Below, piece after piece: positions 5,555-12,925 of a stretch of 13,941 nucleotides of DNA. Position 1 is the first letter of the stretch; every line of letters begins with the position of its first letter. The stretch covers positions 1-13,941 of the forward strand of contig JANXXF010000255.1 in NCBI GenBank assembly GCA_025350775.1, written 5' to 3'. The notes under the pieces were generated by a model. That model searched no databases. It saw nothing but the letters and a program-made list of their open reading frames with translations, and was not told the DNA's origin. Made by a program: the position numbers and the translations under genes. The DNA comes from Actinomycetes bacterium (lineage in GTDB: Bacteria > Actinomycetota > Thermoleophilia > Gaiellales > Gaiellaceae).

Positions 5555-6724
5555 TCAGCTCAGCCGACGCGCGCCCACCCAGTTCGCCGTGTAAAAACTG
5601 GCGCTCAGACTCGAGATCTTCACGACGTCCCCGGTGTGCGGCGAATGGATGAACTGCCCACCGCCGATGTAGATGCCATTGTGGCCGAGCCCGTCGAAGA
5701 ACACGAGGTCGCCCGGCTCGAGCTGGTCGCGCGACACCGGGGTGCCATAGGCGTACTGCGACGCCGCATGGTGCGGCAACGAGATGCCCACCTGTGCGTA
5801 CACGTACATGACGAAGCCGGAGCAGTCGAAGCCGCCCGACGGCGAGGCGCCACCCCAGCGATACGGGATGCCGAGATACCGCATCGCGATGCCGACGACG
5901 CCGCCGTACACTGCGGGCGGCGGCACCGGGGCGCCGTCGGGCGTATCCGCGGTGACGCCGACGACGGTGGCGTCGAGCCTCGCGGCCTGGTCGCTGCGTT
6001 GCTGCTCGAGCCGAGCCTGCAGCTGCCGCCGCAGCCGCCCCTGACGCGCCGCCTCCTCCGCCTGCAGCTTCACGATCTCGCCCTGCACCGAGGAGAGCAG
6101 CCGCTTGCGCTCGGCGAGCTGGCCCTCGATCAGGCGCTTCTGCGCGACGCGGCCGGCGACGACCTTCTGCTGGCTCGACTGCGCAATCCGGAGAGTGGCG
6201 CGCTGGCGCTTGACGATCCCCCGGAACGTGATCACCTCGCGCAGAATCCGACCGTCCTCGGCCGAGACACGATCCCCGGTGTCGAGCTTGTCGATCAGCT
6301 CGTCGAGACTCGAGGCGCCGAGCAGCACCTCCAGCGACGTGTTCGTCTGATCGGTCGTATAGAGGTCGCGCAGGCGCTTCTGCAGGTACGCCTGCGCGCG
6401 CTGCAGGTTCGACCGGGCGATCATCAGCTCCCGCCGGTTCGTACGCAGGCTGCTCCCGATGCCCTGGAGCTTGATCGTCGCCAGATTGTACGACTCCACG
6501 GCACGCTCGACCCGGGAGTCGAGCACCTGCACGTCGGCCAGGATGCGCTGCGCCTCGCGCTGCTTCGCGCTGATCTGCGGCGGTGGTGCGGCCGTCGCAG
6601 TTGCCGCGCCAAGGACCAGCGCAACTCCCGCTAACAGGACTACGCACGCCAGCCCCGGCCGGGAGAGACGGGCGACCAGAGGACGCCTCCCGGGGCGGGC
6701 GTACCGGGGGCTCCGGTACGTCAC
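5555..6724 (-). CDS. Secreted NlpC/P60 peptidoglycan endopeptidase with PcsB-like coiled coil
   Basis: This is a cell-wall hydrolase that would cut peptide bonds in peptidoglycan stem peptides outside the cell. From the N-terminus (numbering from GTG 6748) there is a signal peptide (residues about 33-54, cleavage near ATATAA). Next comes a long coiled coil (about 58-260) with the block RDLYTTDQTNTSLEVLLGAS characteristic of PcsB/CwlO-type regulators, then a Pro/Ala linker, then an NlpC/P60 domain (about 282-397). The catalytic residues are Cys309 (FDCSGF), His356 (GHNGIY) and His368 (QFIH). Starts possible: GTG 6748, ATG 6745 or GTG 6724. I prefer GTG 6724 because TACGGT lies 7 nt upstream and the earlier starts have no ribosome-binding site. 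In related systems the coiled coil docks on FtsX, but no ftsEX is in the window. It is divergent from a paralogous gene. Confidence 0.93.
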   Translation of the reverse strand: MTYRSPRYARPGRRPLVARLSRPGLACVVLLAGVALVLGAATATAAPPPQISAKQREAQRILADVQVLDSRVERAVESYNLATIKLQGIGSSLRTNRRELMIARSNLQRAQAYLQKRLRDLYTTDQTNTSLEVLLGASSLDELIDKLDTGDRVSAEDGRILREVITFRGIVKRQRATLRIAQSSQQKVVAGRVAQKRLIEGQLAERKRLLSSVQGEIVKLQAEEAARQGRLRRQLQARLEQQRSDQAARLDATVVGVTADTPDGAPVPPPAVYGGVVGIAMRYLGIPYRWGGASPSGGFDCSGFVMYVYAQVGISLPHHAASQYAYGTPVSRDQLEPGDLVFFDGLGHNGIYIGGGQFIHSPHTGDVVKISSLSASFYTANWVGARRLS

Positions 6725-6731
6725 ACCACCG

Positions 6732-6737
6732 ACCGTA
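6732..6737 (-). promoter_or_regulatory. Candidate -10 box for the NlpC/P60 gene
   Basis: On the minus strand GCTACGGT puts TACGGT 7 nt before GTG 6724. The divergent gene has the near-identical GCTACCGT before its GTG. Confidence 0.4.
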
Positions 6738-6838
6738 GCAGCCATCACCGAGACCGCGCAAGGAGAAGAACCCTGGATAATCTCGGTAAACCTTCCTAAT
6801 CTTGATCCGTGTTTCTCGGCGCTCGAGCACGCCTGTGC

Positions 6839-6844
6839 TACCGT
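6839..6844 (+). promoter_or_regulatory. Candidate -10 box for the 3D-domain gene
   Basis: TGTGCTACCGT resembles an extended -10. TACCGT ends 9 nt before GTG 6854 and no Shine-Dalgarno sequence is visible, suggesting a leaderless start. Confidence 0.4.
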
Positions 6845-6853
6845 CGAGACGCC

Positions 6854-8023
6854 GTGCGAGGGTCGGTCACTACCGCCAGAGCACGCCTCCTGATCGCTGT
6901 CGCCGCGGGCGCCATTGCCCTCGCCACGCCGGTGTGGATAGGGGCGGCGTCACCGGGCGACATCCGAGCGCAAGCCGATATCTTGCGCACGCGCCAGGCC
7001 GCGACCGTCCGCGCCGAACAGGTCGCGCTGCTCGATCTCTACGCGCTCGAGACGAGCCTCGGCCGCGCGCGGGACGACCTCGCGAAGCTGCGATCGCGCA
7101 TCAGAACGCTGCAGCGAGAGCGAGGCGAGACCCTCCACCGGCTGACGATCGCGCGGCACGTCGTCGCCAGGTCGGAGCTCGCGCTCGCCCAGGAGCTACG
7201 CCTGCTCTATGAGCGCGGCGAGCCGAACACGATCGCCGTGCTACTCGGCGCGGAGTCACTCGATGCCGCGGTCGCCGAGCTGGACAGCATCGCCCAGACC
7301 GCACGCGACCACCTCCGGATCATCGACCAGACACGCCGCGCCCGCAACCAGGCCAGCGTGCTGCGGCGTGCCCTCGCGCGGCGCCAGACCCGGCTCCGTG
7401 CCGGCGAGCGGAGCCTTGCCGGCGCCGTCACCAGGCTCGAGCAGTCGCGCGTCACTCGCGCCGCCTTCCTGGCACGCCTCCGTTCGGAGCGCCACCTCGC
7501 GGCGGCACGGATCACCGGGCTCGAGGCCGAGGCGACAGCAGCCGAGGCCAAGTCGCGCAGGCTCGCCGAGGAGGCGCGCCTGCGAGCGACCGCCGCACAG
7601 GCGGCAGCACAGGCGGCAGCGCAGGCGAAGGCGGCAGCGCCGGCCACCGCGCCTGCAACTCCCCCGGCCAGCGCGTCCGCCACTAGCCCAGCCGACGCGC
7701 CTCCGCCCGGGGCAACCCTGCCGCTCGACGGCGCGGCCGCCGTCGCCGTCCCAGGCTCCGGCCAGCGCACGCTGACGGTCACCGCCACCGCCTACGTCCT
7801 GCGTGGGCGTACCGCCACCGGGCTGCCGACGAGCTGGGGCATCGTGGCCGTCGACCCGAACGTGATCCCGCTCGGCACGAAGCTGACGATCCCCGGCTAC
7901 GGGGAGGCGATCGCCGCCGACACCGGGCCCGGGGTGCAGGGCGCCGCGATCGACGTGTGGGTGCCCGACCTGGCGGCGGCAACGGCGTTCGGCCGCCGCA
8001 CCGTGACGATCGTGCTGCACTAG
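6854..8023 (+). CDS. Secreted coiled-coil protein with C-terminal 3D domain (putative peptidoglycan lytic enzyme)
   Basis: A 389-residue exported protein. From GTG 6854 it has a signal peptide (RLLIAVAAGAIALATPVW, cleavage near GAAS). A long coiled coil follows (about residues 35-250) containing ELRLLYERGEPNTIAVLLGA, the same block as in the divergent NlpC/P60 protein. Next is an Ala/Gln/Pro linker with AQAA repeats (about 250-300). The last part is a 3D domain (about 308-389): TATAYVLRGRTATGLPTSWG, then VDPNVIPLGTKLTIPGYG, AADTGPGVQG and AIDVW. The three conserved Asp that name the domain are in VDP, ADTG and IDVW. 3D domains occur in MltA-type lytic transglycosylases and in RpfB/YuiC-type proteins, so glycan cleavage is likely but unproven. 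The frame is open from GTG 6809, but that start leaves a 15-residue non-signal extension. Confidence 0.88.
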   Translation: MRGSVTTARARLLIAVAAGAIALATPVWIGAASPGDIRAQADILRTRQAATVRAEQVALLDLYALETSLGRARDDLAKLRSRIRTLQRERGETLHRLTIARHVVARSELALAQELRLLYERGEPNTIAVLLGAESLDAAVAELDSIAQTARDHLRIIDQTRRARNQASVLRRALARRQTRLRAGERSLAGAVTRLEQSRVTRAAFLARLRSERHLAAARITGLEAEATAAEAKSRRLAEEARLRATAAQAAAQAAAQAKAAAPATAPATPPASASATSPADAPPPGATLPLDGAAAVAVPGSGQRTLTVTATAYVLRGRTATGLPTSWGIVAVDPNVIPLGTKLTIPGYGEAIAADTGPGVQGAAIDVWVPDLAAATAFGRRTVTIVLH

Positions 8024-8044
8024 ACGCTGGCTGTGCATGAGCCG

Positions 8045-8074
8045 CGGCCCCGGTTGCCGCCCCGCTGGGGGCCG
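8045..8074 (+). terminator. Weak hairpin after the 3D-domain gene
   Basis: CGGCCCC (8045-8051) pairs with GGGGCCG (8068-8074) across a 16-nt GC-rich loop; no U tract. Low-confidence terminator. Confidence 0.3.
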
Positions 8075-8103
8075 ACCTACACCGTCCTTCGACGCCCGGA
8101 GGA

Positions 8104-8130
8104 GTAGAGTGGACCGGCCCAACAGGGGGG
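8104..8130 (+). promoter_or_regulatory. Candidate -10 and ribosome-binding site of the response regulator
   Basis: TAGAGT in GGAGTAGAGTGG is a possible -10 box. AGGGGGG (8124-8130) is a plausible Shine-Dalgarno sequence 11 nt before GTG 8142. Unlike most genes here, this one would have a leader of some 25 nt. Confidence 0.35.
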
Positions 8131-8141
8131 ACGGTGACGAC

Positions 8142-8816
8142 GTGAGCGGCAGCACGGGCAAGCGAGAGCAGGAGAGCATCCGCGTCCTCGTGGCTGACGA
8201 CCACGACCTCTTCCGCAGCGGCCTGCGCGGCCTCCTCGAGGGGCAAGGCGTGCACGTCGTCGGCGAGGCGGCGACCGGCGATGCGGCAGTGCGCGCGGTT
8301 CGCGAGCTGGCGCCCGACGTCGTCGTGATGGACCTCAAAATGCCGGTGCTCGACGGCGTCCACGCCACCCGCGAGATCGTCGCCACATCGCCGCTGACCC
8401 GCGTCGTCGTGCTCACCGTCTCCGACGAGGACGCCGACGTGATGGACGCGATCCTGGCCGGGGCGTGCGGCTACCTGCTCAAGGACGCGCCGATCGACCA
8501 GCTCGTCGCCGGCATCCACGCCGCAGCGGTCGGCGAATCGCTGGTGTCACCCCATATCGCCGCCAAGGTGCTGCAGCGACTGCGGGCCTCGCACGCCGAC
8601 ACCGATGCCGCCGAGGTGATCCGGGCCGAGCTCTCCGAGCGCGAGATCGAGGTGTTGAAGCTCGTCGCGAGCGGCCTCGAGAACGCCGAGATCGCAGCAC
8701 GTCTCCACATCAGCCCGAAGACGGTCAAAAACCATCTTTCGAATATCTTCATGAAGCTCCAGTTCGAAAACCGCATCCAGGCGGCGGTCTACGCCGTACG
8801 CAGCGGCATCGTCTAG
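8142..8816 (+). CDS. NarL/FixJ-family two-component response regulator
   Basis: A 224-residue transcription regulator. The receiver domain (about residues 13-130) has the acidic pair Asp19-Asp20 (VADDHDLF), the phospho-acceptor Asp64 (VVVMDLKMP), the switch Thr92 (VVVLT) and Lys114 (GYLLKD). The C-terminal LuxR-type helix-turn-helix (about 163-224) reads LSEREIEVLKLVASGLENAE, then ISPKTVKNHLSNIFMKL. GTG 8142 is preferred because it gives a normal short lead-in to the first strand and has a purine-rich site upstream. ATG 8037 would add 35 Arg/Pro-rich residues that do not fit the fold. No sensor kinase lies in the window, so its signal is unknown. Its neighbour upstream is the 3D cell-wall protein, which may hint at envelope control, but this is only proximity. 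Its stop codon shares CTAG with ligA. Confidence 0.93.
   Translation: MSGSTGKREQESIRVLVADDHDLFRSGLRGLLEGQGVHVVGEAATGDAAVRAVRELAPDVVVMDLKMPVLDGVHATREIVATSPLTRVVVLTVSDEDADVMDAILAGACGYLLKDAPIDQLVAGIHAAAVGESLVSPHIAAKVLQRLRASHADTDAAEVIRAELSEREIEVLKLVASGLENAEIAARLHISPKTVKNHLSNIFMKLQFENRIQAAVYAVRSGIV
8813..8816. other. Shared CTAG stop of two convergent genes
   Basis: The plus-strand TAG of the response regulator (8814-8816) and the minus-strand TAG of ligA (8815-8813) overlap in the palindrome CTAG. There is no room for a terminator between the genes, so the transcripts must overlap at their 3' ends. Confidence 0.95.
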
Positions 8817-10831
8817 AGGCCGCCGGCGAGCAGCGCCGCGAAGGCGGCCTCGTCGAGCACGGGCACGCCGAGCGACTCCGCTTTCGCGAGCTTCGAGCCG
8901 GCGCTCCCGCCCGCCACCACTGCCGTCGTCTTCTTCGACACGGCGTCCGCGACCTTCGCGCCGAGCGCCTCCAGCGCGGCCTTCGCCTCGTCGCGCGACC
9001 AGGCACCGAGGGTCCCTGTGATCACGTACGTGGAACCGGTGAGCCGACCCTCGCGCGGCCGCTCGTCCTTGGCCAGCTCGAAGCGCAGGCCGAGGTCACG
9101 CAGCTCGGCCAAGAGCCGGACGTTGTCCTCGTCGCGCATCCACTCGTGGACGGCCTCGGCGCGATCCGGCCCGACCCCCTCGACCTCCTCGATCTGCTCC
9201 TGCGTCGCGACGAGCAGCGAGTCGAGCGAGCCGAAGTGCCGGGCGAGGCTCCGCGCGATCACCAGGCCGACCCGCGAGATGTTGAGGCCGAAGAGCAGCC
9301 GCTCGAGCGGCTGCCGCTTCGAGCGCTCGATCGCCTCCACCGCCTTCGCGGCCGAGACTGCGGCCTGGCGCTCGATCCCCACCAGCTGCTCCGCCGTGAG
9401 CCGGTAGAGATCGGGCATCGACGTGACGAGCCCCTCGCGCCAGAGCTGCCGGACGAGCTGCTCGCCGACACCCTCTATGTCCATCGCGGCCCCAACCCAG
9501 TGGATCAGCGTCTCGAGCCCGCGCGACTCGCAGCGCGGGTTCGGGCAACGATGCTTGACCTCGCCCTCGGGCTTCACGACGGCACTGCCGCAGAGCGGGC
9601 ACTCGGCCGGCATCCTCCAATCAACGGTGCCGGGCTCGTGCTCGCCGGCGGGCCCGACCACCTGCGGGATGACGTCACCGGCCCGCTGGACGATCACGAG
9701 GTCGCCTTCACGGATCCCCTTGCGGTTGATGTCCTCCTCGTTGTGCAGCGTCGCCCGCGACACGGTGACACCGCCCACCTCGACGGGCTCCAGGATCGCC
9801 CACGGGTTGAGGGCGCCGGTGCGCCCGACGTTGACGGCGATGCGCTGGAGACGCGTGACGGCGGTCTGCGGCGCCCACTTGTAGGCGCGCGCCCAGCGCG
9901 GCCGGTCGTGGAGCGCGCCGAGGCGACGCTGCTGCTCGAGCGCGTCGATCTTGATCACGACGCCGTCGATCTCGTAGTCCAGCCCGCGCCGCCGCTCCTC
10001 CCAGTCGCGGCAGGCCGCGGCGACCTCTTCGATGGTCTCGTAGCGGCGGGCCTCCGGGTTCGTGCGGAAGCCGTGCTCGCGCAGCCAGGCCAGCAGCTCC
10101 CACTGGGTGGCGGTGCCCGTGGGCTCGGTGAGTCCGGAGCCGTACACCCAGATCGCGAGCGGCCGCTCGGCGGTGATGCCCGGGTCGAGCTGGCGCAGCG
10201 ACCCGGCCGCCAGGTTGCGCGGGTTCGGCGCCACCTTCTTGCCCTGCGCCGTCAGCTGCTCGTTGAAGCGGGCGAAGTCGGGCAGCGAGAGGTAGATCTC
10301 GCCGCGCACCTCCAGCTGTGCCGGGGCCGTCTCGCCCGGAGCCAGCCGGAGCGCGAGCGGCACGGTCTTGACGGTGCGGAGATTCGCCGTGACGTCCTCG
10401 CCCTGGCCGCCGTCGCCCCGCGTCGCGCCGCGGACGAGCACGCCACCCTCGTACACGAGCGAGACGGCCGACCCGTCGATCTTGGGCTCGATTACGTAGG
10501 CCACCGGCTCGTCGCTGTCGAGGCGCTTGCGTACGTCGTCGGCCCACTTCAGCAGCGCCGCCTCGGTCGTGACCTTCTCGAGCGAGCCCATCGGCGCGAG
10601 GTGGGGAACCTTGCGGAAGCCGTGGGCGGGCGGCGCGCCCACGCGTTGGGTCGGCGAGTCCGGCGTCACAAGCCCGGGCTGCTGCTGCTCGATGCGCTCG
10701 AGCTCGTCGTAGAGCGCGTCGTAGACGGCGTCCTCGACTTCCGGGGCGTCGAGCACGTAGTAGCGGTAGGCGTGGTGGTCGATCTGGCGGCGAAGCTCGG
10801 CGGCGCGGGCAGCCGCGTCAGAGGGCGGCAA
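8813..10831 (-). CDS. ligA: NAD+-dependent DNA ligase LigA
   Basis: Seals nicks in replication and repair using NAD+. 672 residues, the normal length. The N-terminal Ia domain (HAYRYYVLDAPEVEDAVYD) captures NAD+. The adenylation motif is EPKIDGSAV, with Lys117 as the AMP-bearing residue. RGATRGDG and EVRGEIYL follow in order, then YEIDGVVIKID. The OB domain contains VGRTGALNPWAILEPV. A Cys4 zinc finger uses Cys411, Cys414, Cys429 and Cys434. Helix-hairpin-helix repeats come next, and a BRCT domain (about 592-672) ends the protein. The start is TTG 10831 with GAGGAG four bases upstream, inside the end of the preceding phosphatase gene (14-nt overlap). It is the last gene of the truA-phosphatase-ligA operon and converges on the response regulator at CTAG 8813-8816. 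Confidence 0.97.
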   Translation of the reverse strand: MPPSDAAARAAELRRQIDHHAYRYYVLDAPEVEDAVYDALYDELERIEQQQPGLVTPDSPTQRVGAPPAHGFRKVPHLAPMGSLEKVTTEAALLKWADDVRKRLDSDEPVAYVIEPKIDGSAVSLVYEGGVLVRGATRGDGGQGEDVTANLRTVKTVPLALRLAPGETAPAQLEVRGEIYLSLPDFARFNEQLTAQGKKVAPNPRNLAAGSLRQLDPGITAERPLAIWVYGSGLTEPTGTATQWELLAWLREHGFRTNPEARRYETIEEVAAACRDWEERRRGLDYEIDGVVIKIDALEQQRRLGALHDRPRWARAYKWAPQTAVTRLQRIAVNVGRTGALNPWAILEPVEVGGVTVSRATLHNEEDINRKGIREGDLVIVQRAGDVIPQVVGPAGEHEPGTVDWRMPAECPLCGSAVVKPEGEVKHRCPNPRCESRGLETLIHWVGAAMDIEGVGEQLVRQLWREGLVTSMPDLYRLTAEQLVGIERQAAVSAAKAVEAIERSKRQPLERLLFGLNISRVGLVIARSLARHFGSLDSLLVATQEQIEEVEGVGPDRAEAVHEWMRDEDNVRLLAELRDLGLRFELAKDERPREGRLTGSTYVITGTLGAWSRDEAKAALEALGAKVADAVSKKTTAVVAGGSAGSKLAKAESLGVPVLDEAAFAALLAGGL

Positions 10832-11456
10832 GGAGCTCCTCGGCAGTGTGGACGATGGCGTCGGGCCGCTCGCCCTCGAGGATGCGCTGCTCGTCGTGGA
10901 TGCCGCCCCACGACACCCAGATCGCGTGAACGCCCGCGGCGCGCGCAGCCGAGATGTCGTACGGCGAGTCGCCGACGTAGGCGGCGTCGCCCGCGCTTGC
11001 CCCCAGCAGGTCGAGCGCGCGCAGGATCGGCTCCGGCTCTGGCTTGTGGCGCTCGGTGTCCTCGGAGCCGACGAGGACGTCGAAGAGATCGCCGATCCGT
11101 ACCGCGGCGAAGGCGAGCTCGACGGTGGGCTTTCGCTTTGCCGTGACGACGCCCAGCCGGCGCCCCTGCGCCTTCAGGGCGCGCAACGCGTCCTCGATCC
11201 CGGGAAAGGCGAGCAGCCCGGCGTGGAGTGGCTCGTTATGCGCCCGGTAGACGCGAACGAGCTCCTCGGTGCGCTCCTCGCTGAAACGACGCATCTGCTC
11301 GACGAGCCCAGGCCCGCCGACGAGCGCCATCAGCTCCGCATCCGGCACGTCGAGCGCGAGCACGCTGCGCGTGGCATGCCTGTACGACGCCAGGATGATC
11401 GGCCCGGAGTCGACGAGCGTGCCGTCGAGATCGAACAGGACGATCGGGAAGCGCAC
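10818..11456 (-). CDS. HAD-family phosphatase, Gph/PpaX-like
   Basis: A 212-residue cytoplasmic hydrolase related to phosphoglycolate phosphatase (Gph) and pyrophosphatase PpaX. All four HAD motifs are visible: FDLDGTLVDSG (nucleophile and acid/base Asp), VVTAK (Thr), HKPEPEP (Lys) and YVGDSPYDISAA (Asp). The cap domain sits between motifs I and II, as in subclass I. The start is GTG 11456, five bases after the truA stop and preceded by GAGG. The frame is open further upstream but runs antisense-like through truA. The end overlaps the ligA start by 14 nt, so translation is probably coupled. Substrate specificity cannot be decided; YRAHNEPLHAG resembles the PpaX cap. Confidence 0.9.
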   Translation of the reverse strand: MRFPIVLFDLDGTLVDSGPIILASYRHATRSVLALDVPDAELMALVGGPGLVEQMRRFSEERTEELVRVYRAHNEPLHAGLLAFPGIEDALRALKAQGRRLGVVTAKRKPTVELAFAAVRIGDLFDVLVGSEDTERHKPEPEPILRALDLLGASAGDAAYVGDSPYDISAARAAGVHAIWVSWGGIHDEQRILEGERPDAIVHTAEELLAAL

Positions 11457-11460
11457 GGCC

Positions 11461-12195
11461 TCAGATGCTATCGGCGTAGCGGACGGCGACGAGGTAGAGG
11501 CCCCACGGCGGCGCTGTCGGCCCCGCGTCACGGCGCGGCCTGCCCTCGAGCAGGCGGGCGAGGGCAGCCGGCTCCAGCTCCGGCTCGAGCATCGTCCCGA
11601 CGAGGGTGCGAACCATGTGGCGCAGGAAGCTGTCGGCGGTGATCTCGAAGACGAGCTGCTCCCCCTCCTCACGCCACGCCGCCGACTCGACGGTCCGGGC
11701 GAAGACCTCGTGCTCCGTGGCGGTGGGCGTGAACGCGGTGAAGTCATGCCGGCCCGGCAGGACGGCGGCCAGGGCGGCGAGCCGGTCGAGGTCGAGCGGG
11801 CGCAGGTTCCACCATGCGCGCCGATCCTCGAAGGGCGACCGCAGCGGACGGCGATGGAGGCGGTAACGGTACGAGCGGGAGCGTGCCGAGAAGCGGGCAT
11901 GGAACCCGTCCGGGACCTCCGCCACAGCGATCGCGGCGACATCGGGCGGCAGCACCGAGTTGAGCGCCTCGGCGACGCGGCCCGGGGCCGGACCGCCGTC
12001 GGCAGCGAAGCTCACGACCTGGCCGAGCGCGTGCACGCCGGAATCGGTGCGACCCGCCACGCCCAGCCCGCCCCAGGCGGGGAAGATCCGCCCGAGAGCC
12101 GCGCGCAACTCGTCTTCGACCGTGCGCAGGCCGGGCTGCGTCGCCCAGCCGTGAAATGCCGTGCCGTCGTATTCGAGCGTGAGCCTGATGTTCAC
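11461..12195 (-). CDS. truA: tRNA pseudouridine(38-40) synthase TruA
   Basis: Converts uridines 38-40 in the anticodon arm of many tRNAs to pseudouridine. It has 244 residues starting MNIRLTLEYDGTAFHGWATQ, the standard TruA opening. The catalytic Asp51 lies in GRTDSGVHALGQV. FSARSRSYRYRLHRRPLRSPF and FLRHMVRTLVGTM are the other family signatures. The start GTG 12195 was chosen because the recognisable fold begins there; the frame is open to 12387, but that stretch lies antisense to the cyclophilin signal peptide. No clear ribosome-binding site. It is the first gene of the minus-strand truA-phosphatase-ligA operon, and the promoter must lie in the 61 nt shared with the divergent cyclophilin gene. 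In many actinobacteria truA follows rplQ, so this setting is different. Confidence 0.95.
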   Translation of the reverse strand: MNIRLTLEYDGTAFHGWATQPGLRTVEDELRAALGRIFPAWGGLGVAGRTDSGVHALGQVVSFAADGGPAPGRVAEALNSVLPPDVAAIAVAEVPDGFHARFSARSRSYRYRLHRRPLRSPFEDRRAWWNLRPLDLDRLAALAAVLPGRHDFTAFTPTATEHEVFARTVESAAWREEGEQLVFEITADSFLRHMVRTLVGTMLEPELEPAALARLLEGRPRRDAGPTAPPWGLYLVAVRYADSI

Positions 12196-12243
12196 GGAGC
12201 CGATCTTCGCGGTTGCCTCGGACGCGGCTTGCGGCCCGGGCGC

Positions 12244-12249
12244 TAGCAT
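12244..12249 (+). promoter_or_regulatory. Candidate -10 box for the cyclophilin gene
   Basis: GCTAGCAT places TAGCAT 7 nt before GTG 12257 with no Shine-Dalgarno sequence, consistent with a leaderless mRNA. Confidence 0.5.
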
Positions 12250-12256
12250 TCCCGCC

Positions 12257-12898
12257 GTGACTCGCCGCCTCGCCCTCACCACAGCCTCCGCCGCCGCCGC
12301 GCTCGCCGCCTCGGTCGGCCTCCTCGCCGGCCCCGCCGCCGCCGCTCCTTCCTGCAAGGCCATCGCGCAGCCGGCCCCGCGCGCCACGGGCGGGCAGAAG
12401 GCGCCGAAGAAGTCGCTCGACCCGACGAAGACCTATGACGTCACGTTCGCGACGAACTGCGGCTCATTCACCCTCCGGCTCGACGTGAAGCGCGCGCCCC
12501 ACATCACGGCCTCGATCGTGTCGCTCGTGAAGGCCGGGTTCTACGACAAGACTGTCTTCCACCGCATCGTCCCGGGCTTCGTCATTCAGGGCGGCGATCC
12601 GACCGCCACCGGCACGGGCGGCCCGGGCTACAGCGTCGTCGACAACCCGCCGAAGGATCTCAAGTACACGCTCGGCCTCGTCGCCATGGCGAAGACGCAG
12701 ACCGAGGCGCCGGGCACCTCCGGCAGTCAGTTCTTCGTCGTCACAGGCAAGGACGTCGGTCTGCCGCCGGACTACGGTCTCGTCGGACGTGTGACAAAGG
12801 GCCTCGACGTCGTCCAGCTCATCGGCACCCTGGGGAATGCAGACCAGCAGCCCACGCGCGTCGTCCAGATCGTCCGCGCCACCCTCAAGATCTCGTAG
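12257..12898 (+). CDS. Secreted cyclophilin-type peptidyl-prolyl cis-trans isomerase
   Basis: A 213-residue protein that would catalyse proline isomerisation outside the membrane. It starts MTRRLALTTASAAAALAASV, a Sec-type signal peptide with an early double Arg and a cleavage site near AAAAPS. The only Cys nearby (Cys33) is not in a proper lipobox. A linker with basic residues (to about 55) precedes the cyclophilin domain. FHRIVPGFVIQGGDP supplies Arg103, Phe108 and Gln111, which correspond to the Arg/Phe/Gln of the active site. GTSGSQFFV and YGLVGRVTKGLDVV are the other conserved blocks. The start GTG 12257 is supported by the signal peptide and by TAGCAT just upstream. ATG 12161 in the same frame lies inside truA antisense and is unlikely. 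Divergent from truA; monocistronic. Confidence 0.93.
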   Translation: MTRRLALTTASAAAALAASVGLLAGPAAAAPSCKAIAQPAPRATGGQKAPKKSLDPTKTYDVTFATNCGSFTLRLDVKRAPHITASIVSLVKAGFYDKTVFHRIVPGFVIQGGDPTATGTGGPGYSVVDNPPKDLKYTLGLVAMAKTQTEAPGTSGSQFFVVTGKDVGLPPDYGLVGRVTKGLDVVQLIGTLGNADQQPTRVVQIVRATLKIS

Positions 12899-12925
12899 CA
12901 GCCGGCGCGCTGCCGGGCCGGCGCG

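Noticed and set aside
6725..6853. c-di-AMP (ydaO-type) riboswitch upstream of the NlpC/P60 gene
   Set aside because: Such riboswitches often precede actinobacterial wall hydrolases, but the gap is only about 130 nt, is shared with a divergent gene, and I see none of the conserved pairing elements.
7590..7660. Repeats in the Ala/Gln linker of the 3D-domain gene as a possible mobile or CRISPR-like array
   Set aside because: They are short in-frame AQAA codon repeats in a protein linker, with no spacer structure. No CRISPR array, insertion sequence or phage gene was seen anywhere in the window.
8465..11146. 893-codon open frame on plus, antisense to ligA and the phosphatase
   Set aside because: It has no family resemblance and is composed of Arg/Leu/Asp-rich sequence. 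It runs opposite to two genes with complete catalytic motifs. Long antisense frames are expected at this GC content.
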